From contig ONRD01000007.1 of assembly GCA_900320185.1 (NCBI GenBank), positions 1-59,775 of the forward strand: a stretch of 59,775 nt of DNA, written 5' to 3'. How positions within the stretch are numbered: position 1 is the stretch's first letter; each line of letters starts with the position of its first letter. The stretch comes from an uncultured Bacteroidales bacterium (lineage in GTDB: Bacteria > Bacteroidota > Bacteroidia > Bacteroidales > UBA932). Position numbers and translations under genes: made by a program. Below the pieces are notes generated by a model that saw nothing but the letters and a program-made list of their open reading frames with translations, did no database searches and was not told the origin of the DNA. Of the stretch, positions 42,525-51,560 are shown in pieces.

Positions 42525-43775
42525 ATGGGAAAGTACAATTTCGACGAGATGACTCTGAGACGCGGCACCGGCTGCGTAAAATGGGATGCTGCCTCATCGG
42601 CGGGTCCGGTACCTGAAGACTGCATCCCCATGTGGGTCGCAGACATGGACTTCAAAGTAGCCCCGGCGATCACGGAGGCCCTCCGGAAGCGCGTGGAACA
42701 TGGGATATTCGGCTACACCCACGTTCCTGAAAGCTACTTCGATTCCGCCGTCAGATGGTGGGAGCGCCGGCGCGGCTGGCACACGGAGAAAGAGTGGTAC
42801 ATCCCCGTGGACGGAATCGTACCCGGGATGTCCATCGTCGTGACGGCCTTGACCAAGTACCGCATCGACGGGAACGGAGAGGTGGTCGAAAGGGAGAACG
42901 GAGGCAAGGGACCCGGCGGCGAGCTCCCGAAGATGATCATCCAGTCCCCTGCCTACAACTGCTTCTTCTCCACTGCCAGGAACTGCGGCTGCGAACTTGT
43001 CGAGAACCGCCTCATCTACGACTGCGAAGGCGACATGCCCACATGGTACATAGATTTCGAGGACCTCGAGAAGAAGGCTGCCGATCCCATGGCCAAGGTC
43101 CTGCTGTTCTGCAACCCCCACAATCCCTGCGGCAGGGTATGGCCGGAAGAAGACCTCAGGAGAGTTGCCGACATCTGCCGCCGCAACGACGTGGTGCTCG
43201 TCAGCGACGAAATCCACTGCGAGCTCGAGATGCCTGGCTGGCACTTCACCCCGATGGGGAAGATCGACCAGGAGAACACCATCACCATGAACTCCCCCAG
43301 CAAGTCGTTCAACATAGCCGGCCTGGAGATATCCAACATCATAACCAGCAATCCCGGGTGGCGCAAACTGATCGACAGGGTCATCAACATCTGGGAGCAC
43401 TGCGACCTCAATCCATTCGGAGTTCTCGCCCTCCAGGCTGCCTATGACAATGGCGAAGACTGGCTGGAAGAACTCAACGAGTACCTCTACGACAATTACA
43501 AGGCTCTGGTGAGCTACTTCGAGGACGTGGTCCCGGAAATCCTCGTCTCCAAACTGGAGGGTACCTACCTGGTCTGGATCGACGTCAGGTGCCTCGGCAT
43601 GAAATCCACGGAGATCGAGAAGAGCCTCATCGAGAACGAGCACGTCCGCCTCAGCCCCGGCGAGATCTACGGCCGTGACGGCTTCATGAGGATCAACATC
43701 GCCTGCCCGCGCACGAGGCTCCTCCAGGGGCTCGAGAGGATCGCCAAGGGCTTCAAACGGATGATGGGGAAATGA
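42525..43775 (+). CDS. MalY/PatB-type PLP C-S lyase (cystathionine beta-lyase family)
   Basis: 416-residue fold-type I PLP enzyme. Family opening: CIPMWVADMDFKVAPAITEA, GIFGYTHVPESYFDSAVRWW. Then IIQSPAYNCFFSTARNCGCE, LLFCNPHNPCGRVWPEEDL, VSDEIHCELEMPGWHFTPM and the Schiff-base Lys in NSPSKSFNIAGLEISNI. It should cleave C-S bonds of cystathionine or cysteine derivatives, giving pyruvate, ammonia and a thiol; some relatives act as aminotransferases. A Gly/Glu-rich insertion of about 20 residues sits near residue 110-130. Its stop overlaps the next gene by ATGA. Confidence 0.9.
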   Translation: MGKYNFDEMTLRRGTGCVKWDAASSAGPVPEDCIPMWVADMDFKVAPAITEALRKRVEHGIFGYTHVPESYFDSAVRWWERRRGWHTEKEWYIPVDGIVPGMSIVVTALTKYRIDGNGEVVERENGGKGPGGELPKMIIQSPAYNCFFSTARNCGCELVENRLIYDCEGDMPTWYIDFEDLEKKAADPMAKVLLFCNPHNPCGRVWPEEDLRRVADICRRNDVVLVSDEIHCELEMPGWHFTPMGKIDQENTITMNSPSKSFNIAGLEISNIITSNPGWRKLIDRVINIWEHCDLNPFGVLALQAAYDNGEDWLEELNEYLYDNYKALVSYFEDVVPEILVSKLEGTYLVWIDVRCLGMKSTEIEKSLIENEHVRLSPGEIYGRDGFMRINIACPRTRLLQGLERIAKGFKRMMGK

Positions 43776-45115
43776 TGCGGAAGGCAGCGGCGCTGTGCCT
43801 CCTGCTTGTCTTCGCCTTCGCCGGTCTCCTTTCCGGGCAGCCCGCCGGGACGGACCTCGACCTCGGAAAGACACTGAGGGCTGACTACATATTCAGTGGG
43901 ACGGACAAGGAAACCGGGATAGCCCTTGCCGGGCTGCACCGGATCGAAGGATGGGCGGGCAGGCGCGTCAACATGGATGTCCTTCCCCTGAGAGGGAACG
44001 GGCAGATCGTCATGCGGATGCAGGACGGAGACGGTGAGTATTCCAGGACGGTCTACGCCTCCTCCTTCTCTACCCTGTTCCAGGAATGGCAGGCGACCGA
44101 AGAGGCCACCCGGATCCGCAGGTCGTTCGAGAACGTGTTCCTGCTGCCGATGCCCGCGAGGAAGGCCGAGGTCACGGTGACGTTGTTCGACGTCCACGGC
44201 GGCATCAGCTGCAGCTTCTCGCATGTGGTCGACCCGTCCGACATCCTCATCCGTCCGTGCGGCCAGGCTCCTCCTCCCCATGAATGGATCTGGAAAGGCG
44301 GAGGAGCCGCTGAGCCGGACACGGAGAACCTCATCGACATAGCCATAGTGGCGGAAGGATACACCGAGCAGGAGGAAGGACTGTTCATGGAGGATGCCCG
44401 CAGGGCGATGGAGAGCCTGTGGGCCCATGAGCCTTTCGGCTCCATGAAGGACAGGTTCAACATCGTCGCCGTAAAGCTCCGTTCCCGGGAAAGCGGGGTC
44501 AGCGTCCCGCGGGAAGGCCTTTGGAAGGACACCGCCGTCTCCTCCCACTTCGACACCTTCTACTCGGACCGCTACCTGACAACCCTCCACCTGTTCAAGC
44601 TGCACGACACACTTGCCGGGATCCCCTACGAGCACTTGATCATCCTGGCCAACACCGACACTTACGGCGGAGGAGGCATCTACAATTCCTACACCCTCAC
44701 GACGGCGCACCATCCCGGCTTCCTTCCCGTCGTGGTCCACGAGTTCGGGCACAGCTTCGCAGGCCTTGCAGACGAGTACTACTACGACGACCAGTATTCG
44801 GACTACTACTGGCCCGACACCGAACCCTGGGAGCAGAACATCACGACGATGAAGGACTTTGCCTCCAAATGGAAGGACATGGCAGGCAATGAATATCCGC
44901 TCGGTACCAATCCCCTCACCTGGGAAGGCAGGCGCGACGCCCCCGCCAAGGTGAAGGTCGGCACAGTGGAGGGCGGCGGCTACATGTCCAAGGGTGTCTG
45001 GAGAGGCGCCCAGGACTGCCGGATGAAGACAAACGGATATCCGGCCTTCTGCCCTGTATGCGAGAGGGCGATAGGCCGGATCATCAAGTTCTACACCGAA
45101 GAAGTCGGCAAATAA
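43772..45115 (+). CDS. M64-family (IgA peptidase-like) secreted metallopeptidase
   Basis: 447-residue zinc protease. A signal peptide (MMRKAAALCLLLVFAFAGLL, then SGQ) leads to an N-terminal beta domain and then the M64 catalytic part: IDIAIVAEGYTEQEEGLFME, YEHLIILANTDTYGGGGIYN and the zinc motif VVHEFGHSFAGLADEYYYDD (HExxHxxxxxD). The close has Cys residues in DCRMKTNGYPAFCPVC. Named for Clostridium ramosum IgA protease, but Bacteroidales members have unknown targets. It overlaps the lyase gene by ATGATG, though the two functions do not look related. Confidence 0.9.
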   Translation: MMRKAAALCLLLVFAFAGLLSGQPAGTDLDLGKTLRADYIFSGTDKETGIALAGLHRIEGWAGRRVNMDVLPLRGNGQIVMRMQDGDGEYSRTVYASSFSTLFQEWQATEEATRIRRSFENVFLLPMPARKAEVTVTLFDVHGGISCSFSHVVDPSDILIRPCGQAPPPHEWIWKGGGAAEPDTENLIDIAIVAEGYTEQEEGLFMEDARRAMESLWAHEPFGSMKDRFNIVAVKLRSRESGVSVPREGLWKDTAVSSHFDTFYSDRYLTTLHLFKLHDTLAGIPYEHLIILANTDTYGGGGIYNSYTLTTAHHPGFLPVVVHEFGHSFAGLADEYYYDDQYSDYYWPDTEPWEQNITTMKDFASKWKDMAGNEYPLGTNPLTWEGRRDAPAKVKVGTVEGGGYMSKGVWRGAQDCRMKTNGYPAFCPVCERAIGRIIKFYTEEVGK

Positions 45116-45140
45116 GTCACAAAGCCATCCTCAAGGCGTC

Positions 45141-45758
45141 TCAATAGAGTTTGGAGCTGACCACGTTGCTGACGAAATTCATGCTCGCGGTAGGTTCGAA
45201 CCTCGCGACCACGTTGCCCTCGACGTCCACCAGGAACTTCGTGAAATTCCACTTGATGTCAGGCTTGGACGCATAGTCCGGGTCCTGCTTCTTCATCATC
45301 TCGTCCATGAACTTGGACTGCGCACCGCTTCCGAAACCCTTGAAGCCCTGCTTGCTCTTCAGGAAAGTGAAAAGAGGGCTTGCATCATCCCCGTTGACAT
45401 CCACTTTGTCGAACCTGGGGAAGGAAGTCTCGTACTTGGAAGTGCAGAACTTGTCAATCTCCCCGATGGAGCCGGGAGCCTGGGCCCCGAACTGGTTGCA
45501 GGGGAAATCCAGGATCACCAGGCCCTTGTCCTTGAACTTCCGGTACATTGCCTCGAGATCCTCGTACTGGGGAGTGAAACCGCAAGCGGTAGCGGTGTTG
45601 ACGATCAGCAGGACCTTGCCCTTGTAGACAGACAGGGAGACATCGTTCCCGTCCATGTCCTTGACAGTGATGTCGTAGATTGTCTTCTGCGCGTTGGCGG
45701 CAGTGAGGCTGCACAGGCCGATGAGGGCGGCAGCCAGGATCTTTGTCAATGCTTTCAT
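45141..45758 (-). CDS. Glutathione-peroxidase-family protein, exported
   Basis: 205-residue thiol peroxidase. A signal peptide ([17 protein letters not shown]) precedes the GPx fold: [20 protein letters not shown] has the peroxidatic Cys in place of selenocysteine, then [17 protein letters not shown] with the conserved Gln region and [20 protein letters not shown] with the Trp and Asn. It removes peroxides in the periplasm, probably with thioredoxin-like reductants, since anaerobes of this type seldom make glutathione. One base after GH127 on the same strand, so co-transcribed. Confidence 0.92.
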   Translation of the reverse strand: MKALTKILAAALIGLCSLTAANAQKTIYDITVKDMDGNDVSLSVYKGKVLLIVNTATACGFTPQYEDLEAMYRKFKDKGLVILDFPCNQFGAQAPGSIGEIDKFCTSKYETSFPRFDKVDVNGDDASPLFTFLKSKQGFKGFGSGAQSKFMDEMMKKQDPDYASKPDIKWNFTKFLVDVEGNVVARFEPTASMNFVSNVVSSKLY

Positions 45759-45759
45759 A

Positions 45760-47601
45760 TCAGTTGCCGTTGTATTTTACCCACACTTTCATCCTGCCAG
45801 CTTCGCGGTTGTCCCAGGCAAAGTAGGGTATGTAGTTAAGAACGTTTTGGTTGTCTTTTGCGGTTATCCTCACCATTCCGCCCAGCAGCGACGGATCGTA
45901 GGAATATGAGAAAGCCGAGAACCTCGAGAGGTTCAGGGTGTCGAAGCCTTCCGGGTTGTCTGCCTCTTCGATGCAGTAGACCAGGGGGCCGCGCGTCACT
46001 GCCCTCTTCCCCAGGTCCTCCTTGACACGGTAGTCGGCAGTCACCTTCTCGACATCCATGTCCATGTGGAAGACCACCTCGTCGCCGTTGCGCCAGCCGT
46101 GCTTGACAACAGCGTAGCCCTTGTCGACCGAAGGCGTGTAGGCCTTGCCGTTGACCTTTATCGACCAGTTGCGGCACCATCCGGGTATGCGAAGCCGCAT
46201 CTCCTTGTTTATGATGATCTTGTCCTTCCCGGTAACCTTAATCTTCACATCTCCATTCCACGGATACTCCGTTTCCTGGGTCAAGGTCATGAAGTCGCTG
46301 ATCCTCGCGGTGTTCCCGATGTAAAGATTCACCCACACAGCCTTGTCTGACACCCCGTAGATGTAGTTCCCGATGGAAGGCAGGAAACGGCAGATCTGGC
46401 TCGGGCAGCACGCGCAGCCGAACCAGGGCTGACGATGGTGGTTCCCCAAAGACTCCAGGGGGTTGACGTAGAAGAAGCGGTCCCCCTTCATCGATATTCC
46501 CGCAAGTGCACCGTTGTAGAGGGCTTTCTCGAGGACGTCAATGTATTTCGAGTCGCCCGAGAACTGGTTCATCCTCCAGTTCCAGAGCACCATCCCCACC
46601 GAGGCGCAGGTCTCGCAGTAAGCCTCCAGGTTCGGGAGGTCATACTCGACGGTGAAGCCTTCGTTCTTCGCCGAGGAACCGATCCCGCCGGTAATGTACA
46701 TCTTCTTGTACACGACGTCCTCCCACAGGCGTTCCAGCACTTCGATGTAGGTCTTGTCGTTCTTCAGGGTCGCGACATCCGCCATCCCGCAGTAGAGGTA
46801 CATGGCCCTGACGGCATGCCCGCCGATCGAAGTGAGTTCGGTCACAGGCACGACATCCTGGCAGTGGTCGGCTCCGAGAGCGCCCCACTGGCCGAATCCG
46901 CGTCCCCGCTGTTCGAGGAGCCATTTCGCGAAGTCAAGGTACTTGGCTTCGCCCGTGGCAAGGCAGAGCTTCACGAGGGCAAGTTCGATTTCCTCGTGAC
47001 CCGGCACCCAATGCCTCTTCCCTTCCCCGAAGACGGTCATCATGTAGTCCGCCATGCGGACGGCGACGTCCAGGAGCTTGCGCTTGCCGGTAGCCTTGTA
47101 GTAGGCGACTGCTGCCTCGATCATGTGGCCGGCGCAGTACATCTCATGCTTGTCCATGTCGGTCCAGCGGTTCTCAAGGCCGGTGAGGGTATAGTAGGTG
47201 TTGATGTAGCCGTCGTCCTGCTGCGCTGCGGCGAACTTGTCAATCCACTCGTCGCATTTCGCCTCCAGGACCGGATCGGGATTGTTCACCAGGGAATATG
47301 CCATCCCTTCCAGGGCCTTGTAGACATCCGAGTCGTCGAAGAATATCCCCGAATGCTCTCCCCGCCCCTTGGCGGCGTTCTCGAAATTCCTGATCCGCCC
47401 GGTCTGGTTCTCGATCTGGTCGATGCACACCGGCAAGGTCACGTTCTTGTGGCTCTCGAGCCTCGGGGACCAGAACTGGTCATGGATCTTCACGTCGGAG
47501 AAGTCCACGGGAGAGATTTTCCTCACATTGCCGCCGCCTGCCCCGAAGCACATGAGCCACGGGACGAAGGACAGGATTGCGATGGTAATGGTCTTTTTCA
47601 T
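45760..47601 (-). CDS. GH127-family beta-L-arabinofuranosidase-like glycosidase
   Basis: 613-residue exported hydrolase (signal [20 protein letters not shown]). It shows the DUF1680/GH127 layout: [40 protein letters not shown], an (alpha/alpha)6 barrel with [26 protein letters not shown] and [15 protein letters not shown], then [16 protein letters not shown] and [17 protein letters not shown], which hold the zinc-bound Cys residues including the nucleophile, and a beta-sandwich C-terminus. It would remove L-arabinofuranose units from plant glycans or extensin. It is isolated: no SusCD or other glycosidases adjoin it. Confidence 0.92.
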   Translation of the reverse strand: MKKTITIAILSFVPWLMCFGAGGGNVRKISPVDFSDVKIHDQFWSPRLESHKNVTLPVCIDQIENQTGRIRNFENAAKGRGEHSGIFFDDSDVYKALEGMAYSLVNNPDPVLEAKCDEWIDKFAAAQQDDGYINTYYTLTGLENRWTDMDKHEMYCAGHMIEAAVAYYKATGKRKLLDVAVRMADYMMTVFGEGKRHWVPGHEEIELALVKLCLATGEAKYLDFAKWLLEQRGRGFGQWGALGADHCQDVVPVTELTSIGGHAVRAMYLYCGMADVATLKNDKTYIEVLERLWEDVVYKKMYITGGIGSSAKNEGFTVEYDLPNLEAYCETCASVGMVLWNWRMNQFSGDSKYIDVLEKALYNGALAGISMKGDRFFYVNPLESLGNHHRQPWFGCACCPSQICRFLPSIGNYIYGVSDKAVWVNLYIGNTARISDFMTLTQETEYPWNGDVKIKVTGKDKIIINKEMRLRIPGWCRNWSIKVNGKAYTPSVDKGYAVVKHGWRNGDEVVFHMDMDVEKVTADYRVKEDLGKRAVTRGPLVYCIEEADNPEGFDTLNLSRFSAFSYSYDPSLLGGMVRITAKDNQNVLNYIPYFAWDNREAGRMKVWVKYNGN

Positions 47602-47610
47602 ATCGAAGGA

Positions 47611-48447
47611 TCAAAGTATTTCAAACAAAGGCGATGCCATGTCACGCGGAAGGGTCCTCAGGTCAGTCACATCCTTTGCGGAAAGGCCGTCGCCGGCCGG
47701 GATGCCCTCCAGCGCCGAGGCGGCCGACTTGAACGCCAGGGACGGAGTGTTGTTGTTGGCGCTGAGGTGGCACAGGAATATGTGCCCGAGCCCCGGATGC
47801 CAGAACCTTGCCACGGCTTCGGAACACTCGTCGTTGCTCATGTGGCCGCTCCCCTTGCATATCCGCATCTTGAGGTCGTGGGTGTAGGGGCCTCCCATCA
47901 GCATGTCCATGTCATAGTTCGATTCTATAACCACCACGTCGGCCGTGGAAGCGAGCCCAAGGGCTTCCGCGGTAAGGGCGCCGGCATCGGTCATGAGGAA
48001 GAAACGCTTCCCTCCCCACTCGATGAAGTAGCCGACTGTCTGGGTCGCATCGTGCGGCACCACGAAATAACGCACTGAAGGACAGCCGGAGCCGGGGACA
48101 TCAGCCCCGAGGGGAATCAGGTTGCTTCCAGGCTGGAGGTCCCTGCGGCAAGGCTGGATCCAATCCCGGGTGAAGGTATGGCGCGCCAGGGCGTCGTGAA
48201 GCATGGGAGTAGTCCACACCGGCTTGGACAGATGCTTGCAGTAGGAGCCGAGGTGCCTGATGTGGTCGAGATGGTCATGGGTGACAAGGATAGCCTGGAA
48301 CGAATCCAGCCCGAGGCCTTTGAGGATAAGGTTCTTCTTAAGGCGGCGCAGGCTGACTCCCGCATCTATCAGGAGACCGGAATTGCCGTCCGACAGGAAA
48401 TAGCAGTTGCCGCAACTGCCGCTTGAAAGACTGAAAAACCTCAACAT
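47611..48447 (-). CDS. YycJ/WalJ-like MBL-fold metallohydrolase
   Basis: 278-residue metallo-beta-lactamase-fold protein. The ATG giving MLRFFSLSSGSCGNCYFLSD was selected; this opening is typical of the YycJ family, and the ATG overlaps the TPR gene's stop by one base (TGATG). Metal motif THDHLDHIRHLG (HxHxDH), then VVPHDATQTVGYFI, FFLMTDAGALTAEAL, VVIESNYDMDML and IFLCHLSANNNTP. Relatives are 5' exonucleases involved in DNA repair or wall-linked signalling. Nine bases separate it from GH127. Confidence 0.9.
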   Translation of the reverse strand: MLRFFSLSSGSCGNCYFLSDGNSGLLIDAGVSLRRLKKNLILKGLGLDSFQAILVTHDHLDHIRHLGSYCKHLSKPVWTTPMLHDALARHTFTRDWIQPCRRDLQPGSNLIPLGADVPGSGCPSVRYFVVPHDATQTVGYFIEWGGKRFFLMTDAGALTAEALGLASTADVVVIESNYDMDMLMGGPYTHDLKMRICKGSGHMSNDECSEAVARFWHPGLGHIFLCHLSANNNTPSLAFKSAASALEGIPAGDGLSAKDVTDLRTLPRDMASPLFEIL

Positions 48448-50477
48448 CACATCTTCTCCTCTTCGCAATACTTGGAAATGACGCTGTAGGCATCGGCCAC
48501 GCCCAGCTCCCCGGCACGGGAAAGGTCGATACAACCCTTTTCCTTATCCTTCAGATAGATGAGCACCAGCCCCCTGTTGAAGTAAGCATCCCCCATGTAG
48601 GGGTAGACCGTGATTGCATTGGTATAGCTCTGCACCGACTCCACGAACTTGGAAGACAGGCAGTACAGGTTGCCCAGATTGAACAAGATGTAAGGCACGC
48701 CGGGAAGTATCCTGTCGGCCTCTTCCATGTCGGCTATCGCTTCAGAATAGTCGTAAGTCCTGCTCACCTGGTCCCTGACACGCGCCCTGGCGGTGCCCTT
48801 GTCGTCCATGGAAAGGGTCTGGACGCTGTTCTCCATCGAAGAGATGAAGTCGATCATCTCAGCCCTGAGCACGCCCCGGTTGATGTAGTAGAACGCCTTG
48901 TAGTACTCGGAATACTTGCCTCCGGCATCCGAGCCGAGGGCCTCGTTGAACTGGTTCAGGGCTGCAGCATACTGTTTGGACTGAACGCTGTAGAGACCGC
49001 GGATGAACGCCCTGTCCGCCTCGGTGAGCGACTTGGGGTCGCCGGCGGAAAGGTAGGAATCCCCGTACAGGGAACCTTCGATCCCGTGTTCGAAGACCGG
49101 ATGCTCCATGTTCTCGTCATTCGAGACCGCCAGGGCCACCGGGGCATCCGAGATGAACTTGTCGATCAGCGGATTCTCGTAACGATGCTCGAGGGCATAG
49201 TTGCGGGCCTGGCCTGAAGCGGCGAGGCTGAACTTGTAGAGAGGACGCAGCTTGATGTTGATGTCCCGGTTCTGGAGCAGTTCGTCATCGAAGTCCTTCT
49301 TGGCGAAATCGGCATCCAGCGCAAGCAGGGAGCTGTATTTCCTGGTTGTGTCGGCGAACGATTCCTTGTCCTCGGAGGTCTTCGCGCGGTACTCCCTCAC
49401 CTTCTTCTGGGCGATGTCGTAGTCCTGCTTCGAAGACTTGTACCGGCCCAGCATGTTCTTCACATAGGAACGGTTCAGGTAGGCCTTGGCGAAGTCGGGA
49501 TAGAGTTCGATCGCCTTGTCGTAGTCGTCCAGCGCATCCTCCCAACGGCCGAGCCTGATGAAATAGGAAGCCCTGTTGTAATAGGCCAGGACATTTTCCG
49601 GATTGATGTTTATCACCCTGTCCATGTCGTCCAGGGCATCCTCGTAGTTCCCCACCTGGGCACTGATAAGGCTCCTGTTGTAAAGGGTCAGGGCATTGCC
49701 GGGCTCGTCCCGGAGCACGCGGTTGAGGTCGGCCATGGCGGAATTGTAGTCCATCAGTTCATAGTACATGATGGCCCTGCTGAAATAGGCCAGGGTACTG
49801 GTCGAATCCAGCTGTATCGCCTTGTCCATGTCGGCGACCGCCTCCTTGTAGTGCTTCTGCTGGGCATAGACCCTTCCCCGCCGTATGTAGCCCTCTGGGT
49901 CGAAACGGTCGAGCTTTATAGCCCTGTTGTAGTCGGCCAGCGCCTTGGTGGTGTCGGCAAGGAAGAGGTAGGAGGCTCCCCTGTTCAGGAAAGCCGAGGG
50001 ATCCTTCGGCTCTTTCTTGATGTAGTAGTCGAAATCCTCGACGGCCTTGTCGAACTGCTGGGCGAGGAAGTAGTTGACGCCGCGGCTGAAATACAGTCCG
50101 TTGAGCCCCGGACGAAGTTCCAGGGCGTGGTTGAAGTCCTCCAGCGCCTCGTCGTACTTGCCGGAACGGCTCAGGGTGATCCCGCGGAAATGGTAGCCGT
50201 TGGTGAACACCGGATTGAGCCTCACGGAGGTGTTGAAATCGGTGTAGGCACCCCGGAGGTCACCCAGGTTGTACTTGGCGATCCCACGGTAGAAGAAGGT
50301 CCAGCAGTCGGTGCTGTCAAGACGGGAAAGGATGTTGAACAGGCCTATCGCCTCGGAGTACTTCCCCTCCGAGAGCGCCTTGCGCCCGCGGAAGTCGAAG
50401 ACGTCCTTGTCGTACTGGGCGAAAGCCGCCTGGGAAAGCGACAGGACCAGCAGCAGTATGAGCGGCAGCCTCTTCAT
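48447..50477 (-). CDS. TPR-repeat protein, exported
   Basis: 676-residue protein with a signal peptide (MKRLPLILLLVLSLSQAAFA) and about a dozen tetratricopeptide repeats in the first 360 residues, for example KYNLGDLRGAYTDFNTSVRL and DKAVEDFDYYIKKEPKD. A middle portion lacking clear repeats follows, then more TPR-like helices (LYCLSSKFVESVQSYTNAIT) near the end. It is likely a periplasmic scaffold for protein complexes; partners are unknown. Head of a minus-strand run with MBL, GH127 and GPx genes; divergent from the M28 peptidase gene. Confidence 0.88.
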   Translation of the reverse strand: MKRLPLILLLVLSLSQAAFAQYDKDVFDFRGRKALSEGKYSEAIGLFNILSRLDSTDCWTFFYRGIAKYNLGDLRGAYTDFNTSVRLNPVFTNGYHFRGITLSRSGKYDEALEDFNHALELRPGLNGLYFSRGVNYFLAQQFDKAVEDFDYYIKKEPKDPSAFLNRGASYLFLADTTKALADYNRAIKLDRFDPEGYIRRGRVYAQQKHYKEAVADMDKAIQLDSTSTLAYFSRAIMYYELMDYNSAMADLNRVLRDEPGNALTLYNRSLISAQVGNYEDALDDMDRVININPENVLAYYNRASYFIRLGRWEDALDDYDKAIELYPDFAKAYLNRSYVKNMLGRYKSSKQDYDIAQKKVREYRAKTSEDKESFADTTRKYSSLLALDADFAKKDFDDELLQNRDINIKLRPLYKFSLAASGQARNYALEHRYENPLIDKFISDAPVALAVSNDENMEHPVFEHGIEGSLYGDSYLSAGDPKSLTEADRAFIRGLYSVQSKQYAAALNQFNEALGSDAGGKYSEYYKAFYYINRGVLRAEMIDFISSMENSVQTLSMDDKGTARARVRDQVSRTYDYSEAIADMEEADRILPGVPYILFNLGNLYCLSSKFVESVQSYTNAITVYPYMGDAYFNRGLVLIYLKDKEKGCIDLSRAGELGVADAYSVISKYCEEEKM

Positions 50478-50482
50478 CTAAA

Positions 50483-50513
50483 TTTGTTATTAGGCCTAAA
50501 ATTCCTAAATTTG
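50483..50513 (+). promoter_or_regulatory. M28 peptidase promoter, TTTG-N19-TAAATTTG
   Basis: TTTG (50483-50486), a 19-base spacer and TAAATTTG (50506-50513): an exact fit to the Bacteroidota consensus, in the divergent region before the M28 peptidase. The transcript would start about 30 bases before the TTG start codon. Confidence 0.6.
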
Positions 50514-50524
50514 TGGGTTAAGTG

Positions 50525-50532
50525 CAAAGATA
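50525..50532 (-). promoter_or_regulatory. -7 box TATCTTTG for the TPR operon
   Basis: Minus-strand TATCTTTG about 48 bases before the TPR gene's ATG, overlapping the region transcribed from the opposing M28 promoter. No clear -33 element. Confidence 0.4.
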
Positions 50533-50547
50533 AACATTTATCGTGCC

Positions 50548-51558
50548 TTGAAGACTAATTTGAACAAATTTTTGATAACGATATCCTTTGCCGCCTTCCT
50601 CTGCATCCCGGAAGTCTCGGCACAGGAACCAAAGACCAGGATGGTCCCCTCCGGCGTGAACGCCGAGAGGATAGTCAACGTCGAGAATCTCCACGCGGAC
50701 GTCTCATTCATGACCGACACCCTCTACAGGGGACGTGAAACCGGCACCAGGGGGGCCTCCGAAATGGCCTTCTGGATAGCCACGAGGTACATGGGCGCCG
50801 GCCTGACGCCCCTCGGGAAGGACTGGAGCCACTCCTTCCGCCACGGCGGCAGGACCGGCCGCAACATGGTCGGTTTCATGCCGGGCGGCAGGAACAGGGG
50901 CGTCGAGACCTACACCATCGTCGCCGCCCATTACGACAACCTCGGGATGATTGAAGGCAGGCTCTTCCCGGGAGCCGACAGCAACGCCTCGGGAGTCGTC
51001 GCCATGCTTACCGTCGCCGACATGTTCGCCAGGATGAAACAGCTGGGAAGGTCCTACGGAGGCAACATCATCTTCGTCGCCCTGGACGGGAAGGAGAAGG
51101 ATTCCGCAGGTGCCGAAGCCCTGGTCAGGGAACTGCGCTCAGGGGCCCTCAAGGACCCGGTAAGCGGAGAGACCATCACGGAGGGAAGGATCAGGGCCGC
51201 AGTGGTCCTGGACATCCTGGGAAGCACCCTCGAACCAGTGGACAAAGGGCGGCCGGACTACCTTATCATGCTAAGCGACGGCAGATACGTCTCCGACCTG
51301 AAGTCCGCGAACGGCAACCAGGGCCTCGGCCTGGACCTCAGTTTCGACTACTACGGCAGCAGGAAGTTCACGGAGATGTTCCACGGCAAGATCGGGGACC
51401 AGGCCGTGTTCGCTTCCGCAGGGCTCCCGAACATCTTGTTCACCTCGGGCATCACCATGAAGACCAACAAGACTTCCGACACGGCTGAAACACTTGACTA
51501 CGAGATTCTTGCAAAAAGGATCAAACTGATTTTCCACTGGCTGACGAAAGTAATCTGA
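50548..51558 (+). CDS. M28-family peptidase-like protein, TTG start
   Basis: 336-residue exported aminopeptidase-like protein. The only workable start is TTG, giving (M)KTNLNKFLITISFAAFLC, a good signal peptide ending at VSA; there is no in-frame ATG near. M28 landmarks: VAAHYDNLG (zinc His and Asp), FPGADSNASGVVAML (bridging Asp) and FVALDGKEKDSAG (catalytic/metal Glu region, KE in place of EE). The last zinc ligand, usually His in a YHxxSDT motif, appears as Asn in TNKTSDT. It may be weakly active or inactive as a peptidase. It is followed after two bases by the MsbA-like exporter. Confidence 0.8.
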   Translation: MKTNLNKFLITISFAAFLCIPEVSAQEPKTRMVPSGVNAERIVNVENLHADVSFMTDTLYRGRETGTRGASEMAFWIATRYMGAGLTPLGKDWSHSFRHGGRTGRNMVGFMPGGRNRGVETYTIVAAHYDNLGMIEGRLFPGADSNASGVVAMLTVADMFARMKQLGRSYGGNIIFVALDGKEKDSAGAEALVRELRSGALKDPVSGETITEGRIRAAVVLDILGSTLEPVDKGRPDYLIMLSDGRYVSDLKSANGNQGLGLDLSFDYYGSRKFTEMFHGKIGDQAVFASAGLPNILFTSGITMKTNKTSDTAETLDYEILAKRIKLIFHWLTKVI

Positions 51559-51560
51559 AC

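Noticed and set aside
42594-43874. 426-codon minus-strand open frame
   Set aside because: Antisense to the MalY-type lyase gene, which has a full set of PLP motifs; the antisense product has none.
46435-48078. Very long open frame (547 codons) on the plus strand
   Set aside because: It is antisense to the clear GH127 and MBL genes; its product is rich in His, Val, Asp and Gly without domain structure, typical of shadows in GC-rich DNA.
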